Origin: Candidatus Omnitrophota bacterium
GTDB taxonomy: Bacteria > Omnitrophota > Gorgyraeia > Duberdicusellales > 4484-171
Direction of reading: 5' to 3'
Assembly: GCA_028702365.1 (NCBI GenBank)
Contig: JAQVOZ010000122.1
Coordinates: forward strand, 1 to 5,132
Length of the DNA: 5,132 nt
Notes under the pieces: generated by a model
What the model saw: only the letters and a program-made list of their open reading frames with translations
The model's database searches: none
What the model was told of the DNA's origin: nothing
Made by a program: the position numbers and the translations under genes
Shown here: piece by piece, positions 1 through 5,132 of the stretch
Numbering within the stretch: the first letter of the stretch is position 1
How the letters are laid out: the number at the start of each line of letters is the position of its first letter

Positions 1-1
1 C

Positions 2-2011
2 CCCAATGATGAAAGATTTACGTGGCTTAAGAATGCTAAAGTTATCCTTCCGATACTGGATAGGGAGCTAAAGGTTATTGAAGATGAGGTTATTGATATA
101 GAATTTGGAACTGGCGTGGTCAAGGTTACTCCTTCGCATGACCCTGTTGATTTTAATTTAGGTAAAAAACATAACCTTGAATTCATAAATATAATGAATG
201 ATGATGCTACTCTAAATGAAAATGCCGGAGATTTTTCCGGTATGGACAGGTTTGAGGCAAGAGAGGCAATCATTGAAGTTCTGGAAGAGAAAAAACTTAT
301 TGAAAAAAAGGAGCCTTATAGAGTATCAGCGGGGCATTGTTATCGTTGTCATACCATAATTGAGCCCCGGATATCCCCCCAATGGTTTGTAAGAATGAAG
401 CCGCTGGCAGAGCCAGCCGTAAAAGTAGTGGAAGAAGATAAAATAAAATTTTATCCGCAGCGTTGGAGAAAAGTTTATCTTAATTGGATGAATAACATTC
501 AGGATTGGTGCATCTCCCGCCAGATTTGGTGGGGGCACCGTTTGCCGGTATATTATTGCGATGATTGCCGGGCAAACAAATCACAAATTCCAATTTCTAA
601 ATCACAAACAAATTCCAAATTCGAAATTCCAGATTCCAGTGAAAACTTGGGGTTTATTGTTTCGAAAACTAAACCAGAAAAATGTCCTCGTTGTGGCTCT
701 TCTAATTTAAAGCAGGAAGAAGATGTCCTTGATACCTGGTTTTCTTCCTGGCTTTGGCCATTTGCAACATTCTATTGGCCTGATTTCAAAGGCCATGCAG
801 ATAACAAAAAAGACCTGGAGTATTTCTACCCCACTTCGGTATTAGTCACAGCTTCAGAAATATTATTTTTCTGGGTGGCACGAATGATTATGGCAGGCCT
901 TGAATTCAAGAAAGAAATTCCTTTCAAGACTGTTTTGATACACGGTACAGTGAGGGATGCACAAGGCATTAAAATGTCCAAGTCGCTTGGTAATATAATT
1001 GATCCTTTGGAAGTTATAGAAAAATTCGGCGCTGACAGCCTCAGGTTTTCTTTGATGCTCCTTGCTGCAGGCGGAAGCGATGTCTATCTTTCTGATGATA
1101 AATTTCTCGTAGGCAGGAATTTCTCGAACAAAATCTGGAATGCAACCAGGTTCATTTTTCTTAAAATTTCGCAGTCAGGCATAAAAATAGACAATCTCAT
1201 ACTTAGCGATTTGGATGAAATAGATGCATGGCTCATCAATGAATCAAATGCTGTCATCAGAGATGCAACCAGGCATTTGGAAAATTACCGCATAAATGAA
1301 GCGACTAAATGTATCTATGAATTCTTCTGGCATACTTTTTGTGATTGGTATGTAGAAATAATTAAAGACAACTTTAGCCCGACTAAAGCGAAAGTTGCAA
1401 TTTATGCGCTTATAAATTCCATAAAATTGCTTCATCCGATTATGCCGTTTATAACCGAAGAAATTTTTCATTTGATAAAACAGAACATTTCTTTGGAATT
1501 GGGGGAGAGTATTTCGAAAGCCTCCTGGCCGCAACCTGTAGAAATGCCTAAGGCTGGCAATATAAAAAGGATAAATACGCTTTTTGAAACCATAAAAGAA
1601 ATACGCAACATCAAAGCGGATTTGGGTATCGGACAAAAAAAGGTAAAACTACAAATTAAAACAAGCAAGGAAAACGAAAAATATTTGAATGCATATGAAG
1701 GGTGGATAAAACGGCTGGCATATCTTGATTCTTTTGAGTATAGCGGCAGCCTTAAAAGAGTCATATACAAAAATGAGCTATGGGAGCTTAATCTCGATAT
1801 TGAAGAAGTAAATATAAAAGACTTTATCGCAACGCTTGATAAAAAAATAAATAATCTTACTGCTATTAAAAGCAAAATTTCCGGAAGGCTGGATAATGAA
1901 AATTTTCTAAAAAATGCAGCCCCGGAAACCGTTGAAGAGGAAAAAAATAAATTTAAGGAAATCGATTTGCAATTAAACCGCCTAAAGGAGCTTAAGAATG
2001 CATTTAGATAA
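2..2011 (+). CDS. valS: Valyl-tRNA synthetase, 5'-truncated by the window edge
   Basis: This cytoplasmic class Ia enzyme charges tRNA-Val with valine using ATP and hydrolyses mischarged Thr-tRNA-Val. The frame is open from base 2 and 669 residues are visible; numbering below starts there. The start codon, the HIGH signature and roughly 220-240 residues lie upstream, judging from the usual length near 880. Visible landmarks in order are: the editing-domain signature HDPVDF (residues 46-51), the WCISRQIWWGHRLP block, two CxxC pairs (C186/C189 and C228/C231) expected to bind zinc, VLDTWFSS (242-249), KMSKS (324-328, bases 971-985), the helical anticodon-binding domain with CDWYVEIIK, and a C-terminal coiled coil rich in Lys/Glu/Leu. 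The spacing between the CxxC pairs is 38 residues, longer than the 15-20 I recall in zinc-type homologues, because of an in-frame repeat-like insert. The motif usually reading TGxDI before the FFWVARMIM block reads TASEI. The end overlaps nadC by 14 bases. The identification is firm. Confidence 0.97.
   Translation, partial: PNDERFTWLKNAKVILPILDRELKVIEDEVIDIEFGTGVVKVTPSHDPVDFNLGKKHNLEFINIMNDDATLNENAGDFSGMDRFEAREAIIEVLEEKKLIEKKEPYRVSAGHCYRCHTIIEPRISPQWFVRMKPLAEPAVKVVEEDKIKFYPQRWRKVYLNWMNNIQDWCISRQIWWGHRLPVYYCDDCRANKSQIPISKSQTNSKFEIPDSSENLGFIVSKTKPEKCPRCGSSNLKQEEDVLDTWFSSWLWPFATFYWPDFKGHADNKKDLEYFYPTSVLVTASEILFFWVARMIMAGLEFKKEIPFKTVLIHGTVRDAQGIKMSKSLGNIIDPLEVIEKFGADSLRFSLMLLAAGGSDVYLSDDKFLVGRNFSNKIWNATRFIFLKISQSGIKIDNLILSDLDEIDAWLINESNAVIRDATRHLENYRINEATKCIYEFFWHTFCDWYVEIIKDNFSPTKAKVAIYALINSIKLLHPIMPFITEEIFHLIKQNISLELGESISKASWPQPVEMPKAGNIKRINTLFETIKEIRNIKADLGIGQKKVKLQIKTSKENEKYLNAYEGWIKRLAYLDSFEYSGSLKRVIYKNELWELNLDIEEVNIKDFIATLDKKINNLTAIKSKISGRLDNENFLKNAAPETVEEEKNKFKEIDLQLNRLKELKNAFR
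573..638. repeat. AT-rich repeat-like insert translated inside valS
   Basis: This stretch is low in complexity compared with the surrounding valS sequence. The decamer AAATCACAAA occurs at 578-587 and again at 599-608, and AAATTCC occurs at 585-591, 610-616 and 624-630, followed by GATTCC at 632-637. It is read in the valS frame as a polar stretch rich in Ser, Lys, Asn and Gln, between C189 and C228 of the zinc knuckle. ValRS homology appears to resume near the GFIVSKTKPEKC segment (about 651 onward). The excess length compared with homologues, about 20-25 residues, is close to the length of the repetitive segment. Words of this kind (AATTCCAAATT, AATCACAAA) are familiar to me as dispersed intergenic repeats in some uncultured bacterial phyla; that is memory, not a search result. 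The boundaries are approximate. Confidence 0.6.
1984..1990 (+). promoter_or_regulatory. Ribosome-binding site of nadC
   Basis: AAAGGAG lies inside the last codons of valS, 7 bases before the ATG at 1998, a near-ideal Shine-Dalgarno spacing. It fixes the nadC start and supports translation of both genes from one transcript. It is also the only canonical, well-placed ribosome-binding site visible in this window, which makes the absence of one before uvrB and birA more striking. Confidence 0.85.
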
Positions 2012-2873
2012 AGAAACGCGTTTAATTATCAAAAGGGCTTTGCAGGAAGACATAGGGCATGAAGATATAACTACCCTTTTTACCATACCTTACCATTTTA
2101 AAACTGAAGCTGTAATTATTGCCAAGGAAAAGGGGATACTCTGCGGTATGGATATAGCGAGAGCTGTTTTTAAGGAAAGGGGGAAAAAGGTATTTTTTAA
2201 GGCTTTTAAAAAAGACGGGGATAAATTTCGAAGCAATCAGAGAATTGCCTGCATAAAAGGCGACGCCAGAGTTGTGCTTTCGGCTGAACGCGTTGCCTTA
2301 AATTTTCTTTCGCTTTTTTCCGGCATAGCTACAACGACAAAAGAATTTGTTGATAGGTGCCGCGGAACAAAAGCAAAAATCCTGGATACCCGTAAAACAA
2401 CCCCTAATTTGAGGGTTCTTGAAAAATATGCAGTAAGAATGGGCGGAGGCTTCAATCACCGCAAGAGCCTTGGAGAAGCTATTCTTATAAAGGATAACCA
2501 TCTGCGCGCCGGAAAATTTATGCTAAATAATAGATTGGATGCGATAAAGATGGCAAAATGTATTTCATATGTCCGTACGCTTCCTTCGATTAAAACAGAA
2601 ATAGAGGTAGAAACCCTGGAAGATTTCAAAGCCATAATAAAATACAAGCCGGACATAGTAATGCTTGATAATTTCGAGGTCAAAAGCATGCGCAAGGCTG
2701 TAAAATTCAGAAACAAATATTTCCCGCAGGTAAGACTTGAGGCCTCCGGCGGCGTGAAAATCAAAAACGTCAGAAAAATTGCCAAAAGCGGCGTAGATTT
2801 TATATCCATAGGAAGCCTTACTCACTCGCCTAAAGCGATAGATTTTTCGTTGGAAATAATGCAGCGCAGATGA
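1998..2873 (+). CDS. nadC: Nicotinate-nucleotide pyrophosphorylase (carboxylating), quinolinate phosphoribosyltransferase
   Basis: NadC converts quinolinate and PRPP to nicotinate mononucleotide, CO2 and pyrophosphate, the step that joins de novo quinolinate synthesis to the common NAD pathway in the cytoplasm. The 291 residues match the usual family length (about 280-300). The N-terminal domain has the typical ALQEDIGHEDIT opening. The alpha/beta-barrel active-site residues are all visible: R98 in the SAERVALN block, R132-K133 in DTRKTTP, H154-R155, K165 in LIKDNH, E203 in IEVE and D224 in MLDN, followed by the phosphate-binding EASGG (248-252) and SIGSLTHS (270-277). The ATG is supported by AAAGGAG 7 bases upstream. 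The gene overlaps valS by 14 bases, implying cotranscription. The last codons and the TGA stop lie inside the left end of a large dyad repeat, so the final residues (Q-R-R) may be repeat-derived. No nadA or nadB is visible here. Confidence 0.97.
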   Translation: MHLDKETRLIIKRALQEDIGHEDITTLFTIPYHFKTEAVIIAKEKGILCGMDIARAVFKERGKKVFFKAFKKDGDKFRSNQRIACIKGDARVVLSAERVALNFLSLFSGIATTTKEFVDRCRGTKAKILDTRKTTPNLRVLEKYAVRMGGGFNHRKSLGEAILIKDNHLRAGKFMLNNRLDAIKMAKCISYVRTLPSIKTEIEVETLEDFKAIIKYKPDIVMLDNFEVKSMRKAVKFRNKYFPQVRLEASGGVKIKNVRKIAKSGVDFISIGSLTHSPKAIDFSLEIMQRR

Positions 2874-2948
2874 CCGTAGATTGAAAATCACAGATGAGCG
2901 CAGATATTATCTATGACAATCTGTGATTTTTATCTGTGGCTATCTGTG
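2865..2948. repeat. 84-base imperfect palindrome filling the nadC-uvrB junction
   Basis: Left-half words CGCAGAT (2865), CGTAGAT (2875), CACAGAT (2889) and CGCAGAT (2899) are mirrored by ATCTATG (2909), ATCTGTG (2919), ATCTGTG (2932) and ATCTGTG (2942). Start spacings are 10, 14, 10 on the left and 10, 13, 10 on the right. Paired words have start plus end sums of 5813 (outer two) and 5814 (inner two), so the symmetry is exact apart from one extra base (T2882). Folding as RNA gives 40 aligned positions: 29 Watson-Crick pairs, 6 G-U pairs and 5 mismatches, with a 3-base loop (2906-2908). The longest perfect run is 12 pairs (2884-2895 with 2919-2930). The element contains the nadC stop and ends 7 bases before the uvrB ATG. 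Its right arm has a run of five T (2927-2931), so weak termination is possible, but the stem is AT-rich and continues past the T run. It resembles a REP- or MITE-like element. Confidence 0.8.
2881..2910 (+). promoter_or_regulatory. Possible sigma-70 promoter for uvrB within the palindrome
   Basis: TTGAAA (2881-2886, 5 of 6 to the -35 consensus) is followed after 18 bases by TATTAT (2905-2910, 5 of 6 to the -10 consensus). Transcription would begin near 2917, giving a leader of about 39 bases before the uvrB ATG. Such a transcript would lack the left arm and so could not form the long hairpin. The site is in AT-rich sequence where chance matches are common, so this is a candidate only. Confidence 0.3.
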
Positions 2949-2955
2949 TATAAAT

Positions 2956-4929
2956 ATGGACAAATTCAAATTAGTAAGTAGTTTTAAGCCAACCGGAGAC
3001 CAACCGCAAGCCATAAAACGCCTTGTTGAGGGAATTGAAAAAAATAAACGCTTCCAAACCCTGCTTGGCGTAACCGGCTCAGGAAAAACTTTTACTTTAG
3101 CCTGTGCTATAGAAAAAATAAACAGGCCTGTACTTGTAATCTCGCATAACAAGACTTTAGCCAGCCAGCTTTATACAGAATTTAAAGAATTTTTTCCAAC
3201 TAATGCAGTTGAATACTTTGTGAGTTACTACGATTATTACCAGCCGGAAAGCTATATTCCCCAGACAGATACCTATATTGAAAAAGATGCTTCTATAAAT
3301 GAAAAACTTGACCGGCTAAGGTTATCCGCCACCAGCTCTCTTATGTCGCGCCGGGATTGCCTGATCGTTGCATCGGTATCCTGTATATACAATTTAGGCT
3401 CTCCGGAAGATTACCAGGAACTTACGCTTTACATAAAAAGGGGCGACAACGTACCTATGGACCTTTTTCTTAAAAAGCTGGTCAGTCTGCAATACGAAAG
3501 AAATGATTTTGATTTTAAAAGAGCAACCTTTAGGGTTAAGGGTGATACTTTGGATATTTTTCCTGCATATAAGGAAGCAGCCCTGCGAATAGATTTTTTT
3601 TCGGATACGATTGAAAAAATTTATGAGTTCGACCCGCTAACCGGGCATAAAATCGCCGACCTTGAAAAAATAAGCCTTTATCCGGCAAAGCATTTTATAA
3701 TGGCGGAAGATAAAATAAAAAATGCGCTTTCAACCATTAGCTATGAGCTTGAGGGCCATCTTAATTTTTTGAAAAAAAACGGAAAAGTTCTTGAGGCAGA
3801 ACGGTTGCGCAGCCGCACTTTGTATGATATGGAGAGGTTAAAAGAAATGGGTTATTGCCACGGGATAGAAAACTATTCAAGGCACCTTTCGATGCGGCCG
3901 CCGGGCTCGCGGCCATATTGTCTTATGGATTATTTTCCCAAAGATTTCCTTATGGTTATCGACGAAAGCCATGTAACCGTTCCTCAGGTAAGAGGCATGT
4001 ATGAGGGGGATAAGTCAAGAAAGGAAACCCTCGTTGAATATGGTTTTAGGCTCCCTTCCTGTCTTGATAACCGGCCGCTTAAGTTCGATGAGTTTATGGA
4101 GTTTACCAAACAGGTAATTTTTGTCTCGGCCACTCCCGCCGAATTCGAAGTAAAGCTTTCTGTAGGTGAAGTGGTTGAACAGATAATAAGGCCAACAGGG
4201 CTGGTGGATCCTCAAATAGAAGTAAGGCCCACAAAAAACCAGATAGATGATTTGATTGAAGAGATAGAAAAGAGGACGAAAAGAAAAGAACGAACGCTTG
4301 TTACGACTCTTACCAAAAGAATGGCGGAAGAGCTAAGCCAATATCTTAAGGAAGCAGGTTTGTCTGTCGCATATATACATTCAGATATAGACACTTTGGA
4401 AAGGGTAAAAATTTTGAAAGAATTACGAATGAAAAAAATAGATACACTCGTGGGTATAAACCTTTTAAGAGAAGGGCTGGATCTTCCCGAAGTATCTTTA
4501 GTTGCCATACTGGATGCGGATAAGGAAGGGTTCTTGCGTTCAACCACGTCGCTTATACAGGTTGCAGGCCGTTGCGCCCGTAATATAAACGGCCTCGTAA
4601 TAATGTATTCCGACACAATGACACGTTCTATGCGCCAAGCAATTTCCGAAAGTAACCGCAGGCGCCGCGTTCAGCTTGAGTATAACTTAAAAAATAAAAT
4701 TACTCCAAAGAGCATTGAAAAAGCAATTAAGGAAGGAATAGAAATGTACATAAATGAGGAAGAGAAAATACGCGAAAGGCTGGATTTAAGCGAAGATGAG
4801 CTTGAGGTGCATGAGGCGATAGACGAGCTTGAAAAGGAGATGTCTATTGCAGCAAAAAACCTGCAGTTTGAAAAAGCAGCAAATATCCGCGATAGAATAA
4901 AAGAGCTTAAAGAAGCGCTTAAAAAATAG
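2956..4929 (+). CDS. uvrB: Excinuclease ABC subunit B (UvrB)
   Basis: UvrB is the damage-verifying helicase-like subunit of nucleotide excision repair; it receives DNA from UvrA and recruits UvrC for incision. From the ATG at 2956 the protein has 657 residues, the usual length. Visible in order are: the FKPTGDQPQAI opening, Walker A GVTGSGKT (38-45), the beta-hairpin region YYDYYQPESYIPQ (91-103) that clamps a DNA strand, the DESH helicase motif II (336-339), motif V around GINLLREGLDLPEVSL, motif VI QVAGRCARN (535-543), and the C-terminal UVR domain (about 621-656) that contacts UvrC. Motif VI differs slightly from the common QTIGRAARN but keeps the catalytic arginines. The start at 2956 is chosen because homology begins with MDKFKLVSSF. 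An in-frame GTG at 2923 would add 11 residues encoded by repeat sequence. No Shine-Dalgarno sequence precedes 2956. The TAG stop coincides with the start of the next repeat element. Confidence 0.97.
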   Translation: MDKFKLVSSFKPTGDQPQAIKRLVEGIEKNKRFQTLLGVTGSGKTFTLACAIEKINRPVLVISHNKTLASQLYTEFKEFFPTNAVEYFVSYYDYYQPESYIPQTDTYIEKDASINEKLDRLRLSATSSLMSRRDCLIVASVSCIYNLGSPEDYQELTLYIKRGDNVPMDLFLKKLVSLQYERNDFDFKRATFRVKGDTLDIFPAYKEAALRIDFFSDTIEKIYEFDPLTGHKIADLEKISLYPAKHFIMAEDKIKNALSTISYELEGHLNFLKKNGKVLEAERLRSRTLYDMERLKEMGYCHGIENYSRHLSMRPPGSRPYCLMDYFPKDFLMVIDESHVTVPQVRGMYEGDKSRKETLVEYGFRLPSCLDNRPLKFDEFMEFTKQVIFVSATPAEFEVKLSVGEVVEQIIRPTGLVDPQIEVRPTKNQIDDLIEEIEKRTKRKERTLVTTLTKRMAEELSQYLKEAGLSVAYIHSDIDTLERVKILKELRMKKIDTLVGINLLREGLDLPEVSLVAILDADKEGFLRSTTSLIQVAGRCARNINGLVIMYSDTMTRSMRQAISESNRRRRVQLEYNLKNKITPKSIEKAIKEGIEMYINEEEKIRERLDLSEDELEVHEAIDELEKEMSIAAKNLQFEKAANIRDRIKELKEALKK

Positions 4930-4979
4930 ATGGTAGATTAGGAGGATAAATTTATCTGGCATCTGTCATCTGTAACCTG
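4927..4979. repeat. AGAT/ATCTG dyad element between uvrB and birA
   Basis: AGAT occurs at 4928 and 4935, and ATCTG occurs at 4954, 4961 and 4968, with 7-base spacing in each half. Bases 4927-4938 pair with 4961-4972 (9 Watson-Crick and 3 G-U pairs), and 4944-4948 pair with 4953-4957 around an AATT loop, with a small internal loop between the two stems. The left edge is the TAG stop of uvrB. The tail TAACCTG (4973-4979) extends beyond the stem and I recall it as part of similar dispersed elements in other genomes. It shares the AGAT/ATCT core with the 2865-2948 palindrome but differs in period and flanking bases, so it is probably a related but separate family. Confidence 0.6.
4940..4945 (+). 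promoter_or_regulatory. Displaced or decoy Shine-Dalgarno sequence upstream of birA
   Basis: AGGAGG is a perfect Shine-Dalgarno core but lies 40 bases before the birA ATG at 4986, much too far for ordinary use. No ATG, GTG or TTG in the birA frame lies between the in-frame stop TAA (4947) and that ATG; only a CTG at 4956 is well spaced, 10 bases away. The sequence also lies partly within the predicted hairpin. It may be the original birA ribosome-binding site pushed away by an insertion, or simply part of the repeat. Confidence 0.4.
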
Positions 4980-4985
4980 AAAATT

Positions 4986-5132
4986 ATGTATATCAAAATC
5001 ATAAAACTCGATACCGTAGATTCGACAAATAATTATGCTTCAAGAATTGCGCTTTTGAACGCCAAAGAAATTACTGTTGTCTATGCTAACAGCCAAAGTT
5101 GTGGCAAAGGCAGAATGGGCAGAACATGGATG
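4986..5132 (+). CDS. birA: Biotin-protein ligase (biotin-[acetyl-CoA-carboxylase] ligase), 3'-truncated by the window edge
   Basis: BirA activates biotin with ATP and transfers it to the carrier lysine of biotin-dependent enzymes such as acetyl-CoA carboxylase, in the cytoplasm. Only the first 49 codons are in the window, but they carry two family signatures: LDTVDSTNNYA (residues 8-18), matching the LDSTN block at the start of the catalytic domain, and GKGRMGRTW (40-48), matching the GRGRRGRxW biotinyl-AMP-binding loop. The catalytic domain begins immediately at the start codon and an in-frame stop (4947) closes the frame upstream. There is therefore no N-terminal winged-helix domain, and this is a class I, non-repressor ligase. 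The ATG at 4986 has no adjacent Shine-Dalgarno sequence; the nearest, AGGAGG, is 40 bases away across a repeat element. Whether the rest of the gene is intact cannot be seen. Confidence 0.9.
   Translation, partial: MYIKIIKLDTVDSTNNYASRIALLNAKEITVVYANSQSCGKGRMGRTWM

Noticed and set aside
116..118. GTG at 116 as the valS start
   Set aside because: The frame is open to the left edge and the residues before it (for example VIEDEVIDIEFGTG) match ValRS, so this GTG is an internal valine codon.
2884..2931. Classical rho-independent terminator after nadC
   Set aside because: The 12-base perfect stem is AT-rich with a long, partly paired apex, and the T run is only five bases and lies within the longer stem. 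Weak termination is possible but not enough to annotate as a separate feature.
2865..2948. CRISPR-like array from the regularly spaced words
   Set aside because: The words are about 7 bases long, have no spacer-sized intervals and are inverted around a centre; this is a dyad, not an array.
2923..2955. GTG at 2923 as an upstream uvrB start
   Set aside because: It lies inside an ATCTGTG repeat, would add 11 residues with no UvrB homology, and has no ribosome-binding site. The family N-terminus begins at 2956.
2949..2955. TATAAAT as a -10 box
   Set aside because: It abuts the uvrB ATG, so transcription would start inside the coding sequence.
326..4616. Open frames on the minus strand (for example 1244-1636, 1468-1875, 2456-2809, 4212-4616)
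   Set aside because: They lie opposite clearly coding valS, nadC and uvrB sequence and their translations have no recognisable domains.
4956..4958. CTG at 4956 as the birA start using AGGAGG 10 bases upstream
   Set aside because: The spacing is good and the frame is open, but CTG starts are rare and the added 10 residues are repeat-encoded with no family resemblance. It is kept only as a remote alternative.

Overview
This window is an AT-rich bacterial chromosomal segment. It carries four housekeeping genes, all on the + strand and tightly packed: the 3' three quarters of valS (valyl-tRNA synthetase), complete nadC (quinolinate phosphoribosyltransferase), complete uvrB (excision-repair helicase subunit) and the first 49 codons of birA (biotin-protein ligase). 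I see no RNA gene, transposase, phage gene or CRISPR array. The codon choice (many AAA, ATA and AAT codons), the zinc-type ValRS and the AGAT/ATCTG-type intergenic repeats would fit an uncultured lineage such as Omnitrophota. That placement is an impression from memory, not something the sequence proves.

Layout: valS runs in from the left edge to 2011. nadC starts at 1998 and overlaps the end of valS by 14 bases, with a good ribosome-binding site inside valS, so these two are almost certainly cotranscribed. An 82-base gap (2874-2955) separates nadC from uvrB (2956-4929). A 56-base gap (4930-4985) separates uvrB from birA (4986 to the window end). The gene products belong to different processes (translation, NAD synthesis, DNA repair, protein biotinylation), so this looks like a housekeeping cluster rather than a dedicated pathway. 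No stretch of more than 300 bases lacks a gene.

The unusual content is in three short, degenerate repeat-like elements. The first, about 573-638, lies in frame inside valS and adds a polar Ser/Lys/Asn/Gln-rich loop between the two CxxC pairs of a zinc knuckle. The second, 2865-2948, is an 84-base dyad built from CRYAGAT/ATCTRTG words placed symmetrically at about 10-base spacing. It contains the nadC stop codon and ends 7 bases before the uvrB start. The third, about 4927-4979, is a related AGAT/ATCTG dyad at about 7-base spacing. It contains the uvrB stop codon and lies between an orphaned Shine-Dalgarno sequence and the birA start. Together they suggest repeat families that settle at gene junctions, supply stop codons, displace ribosome-binding sites and are occasionally tolerated inside coding sequence.
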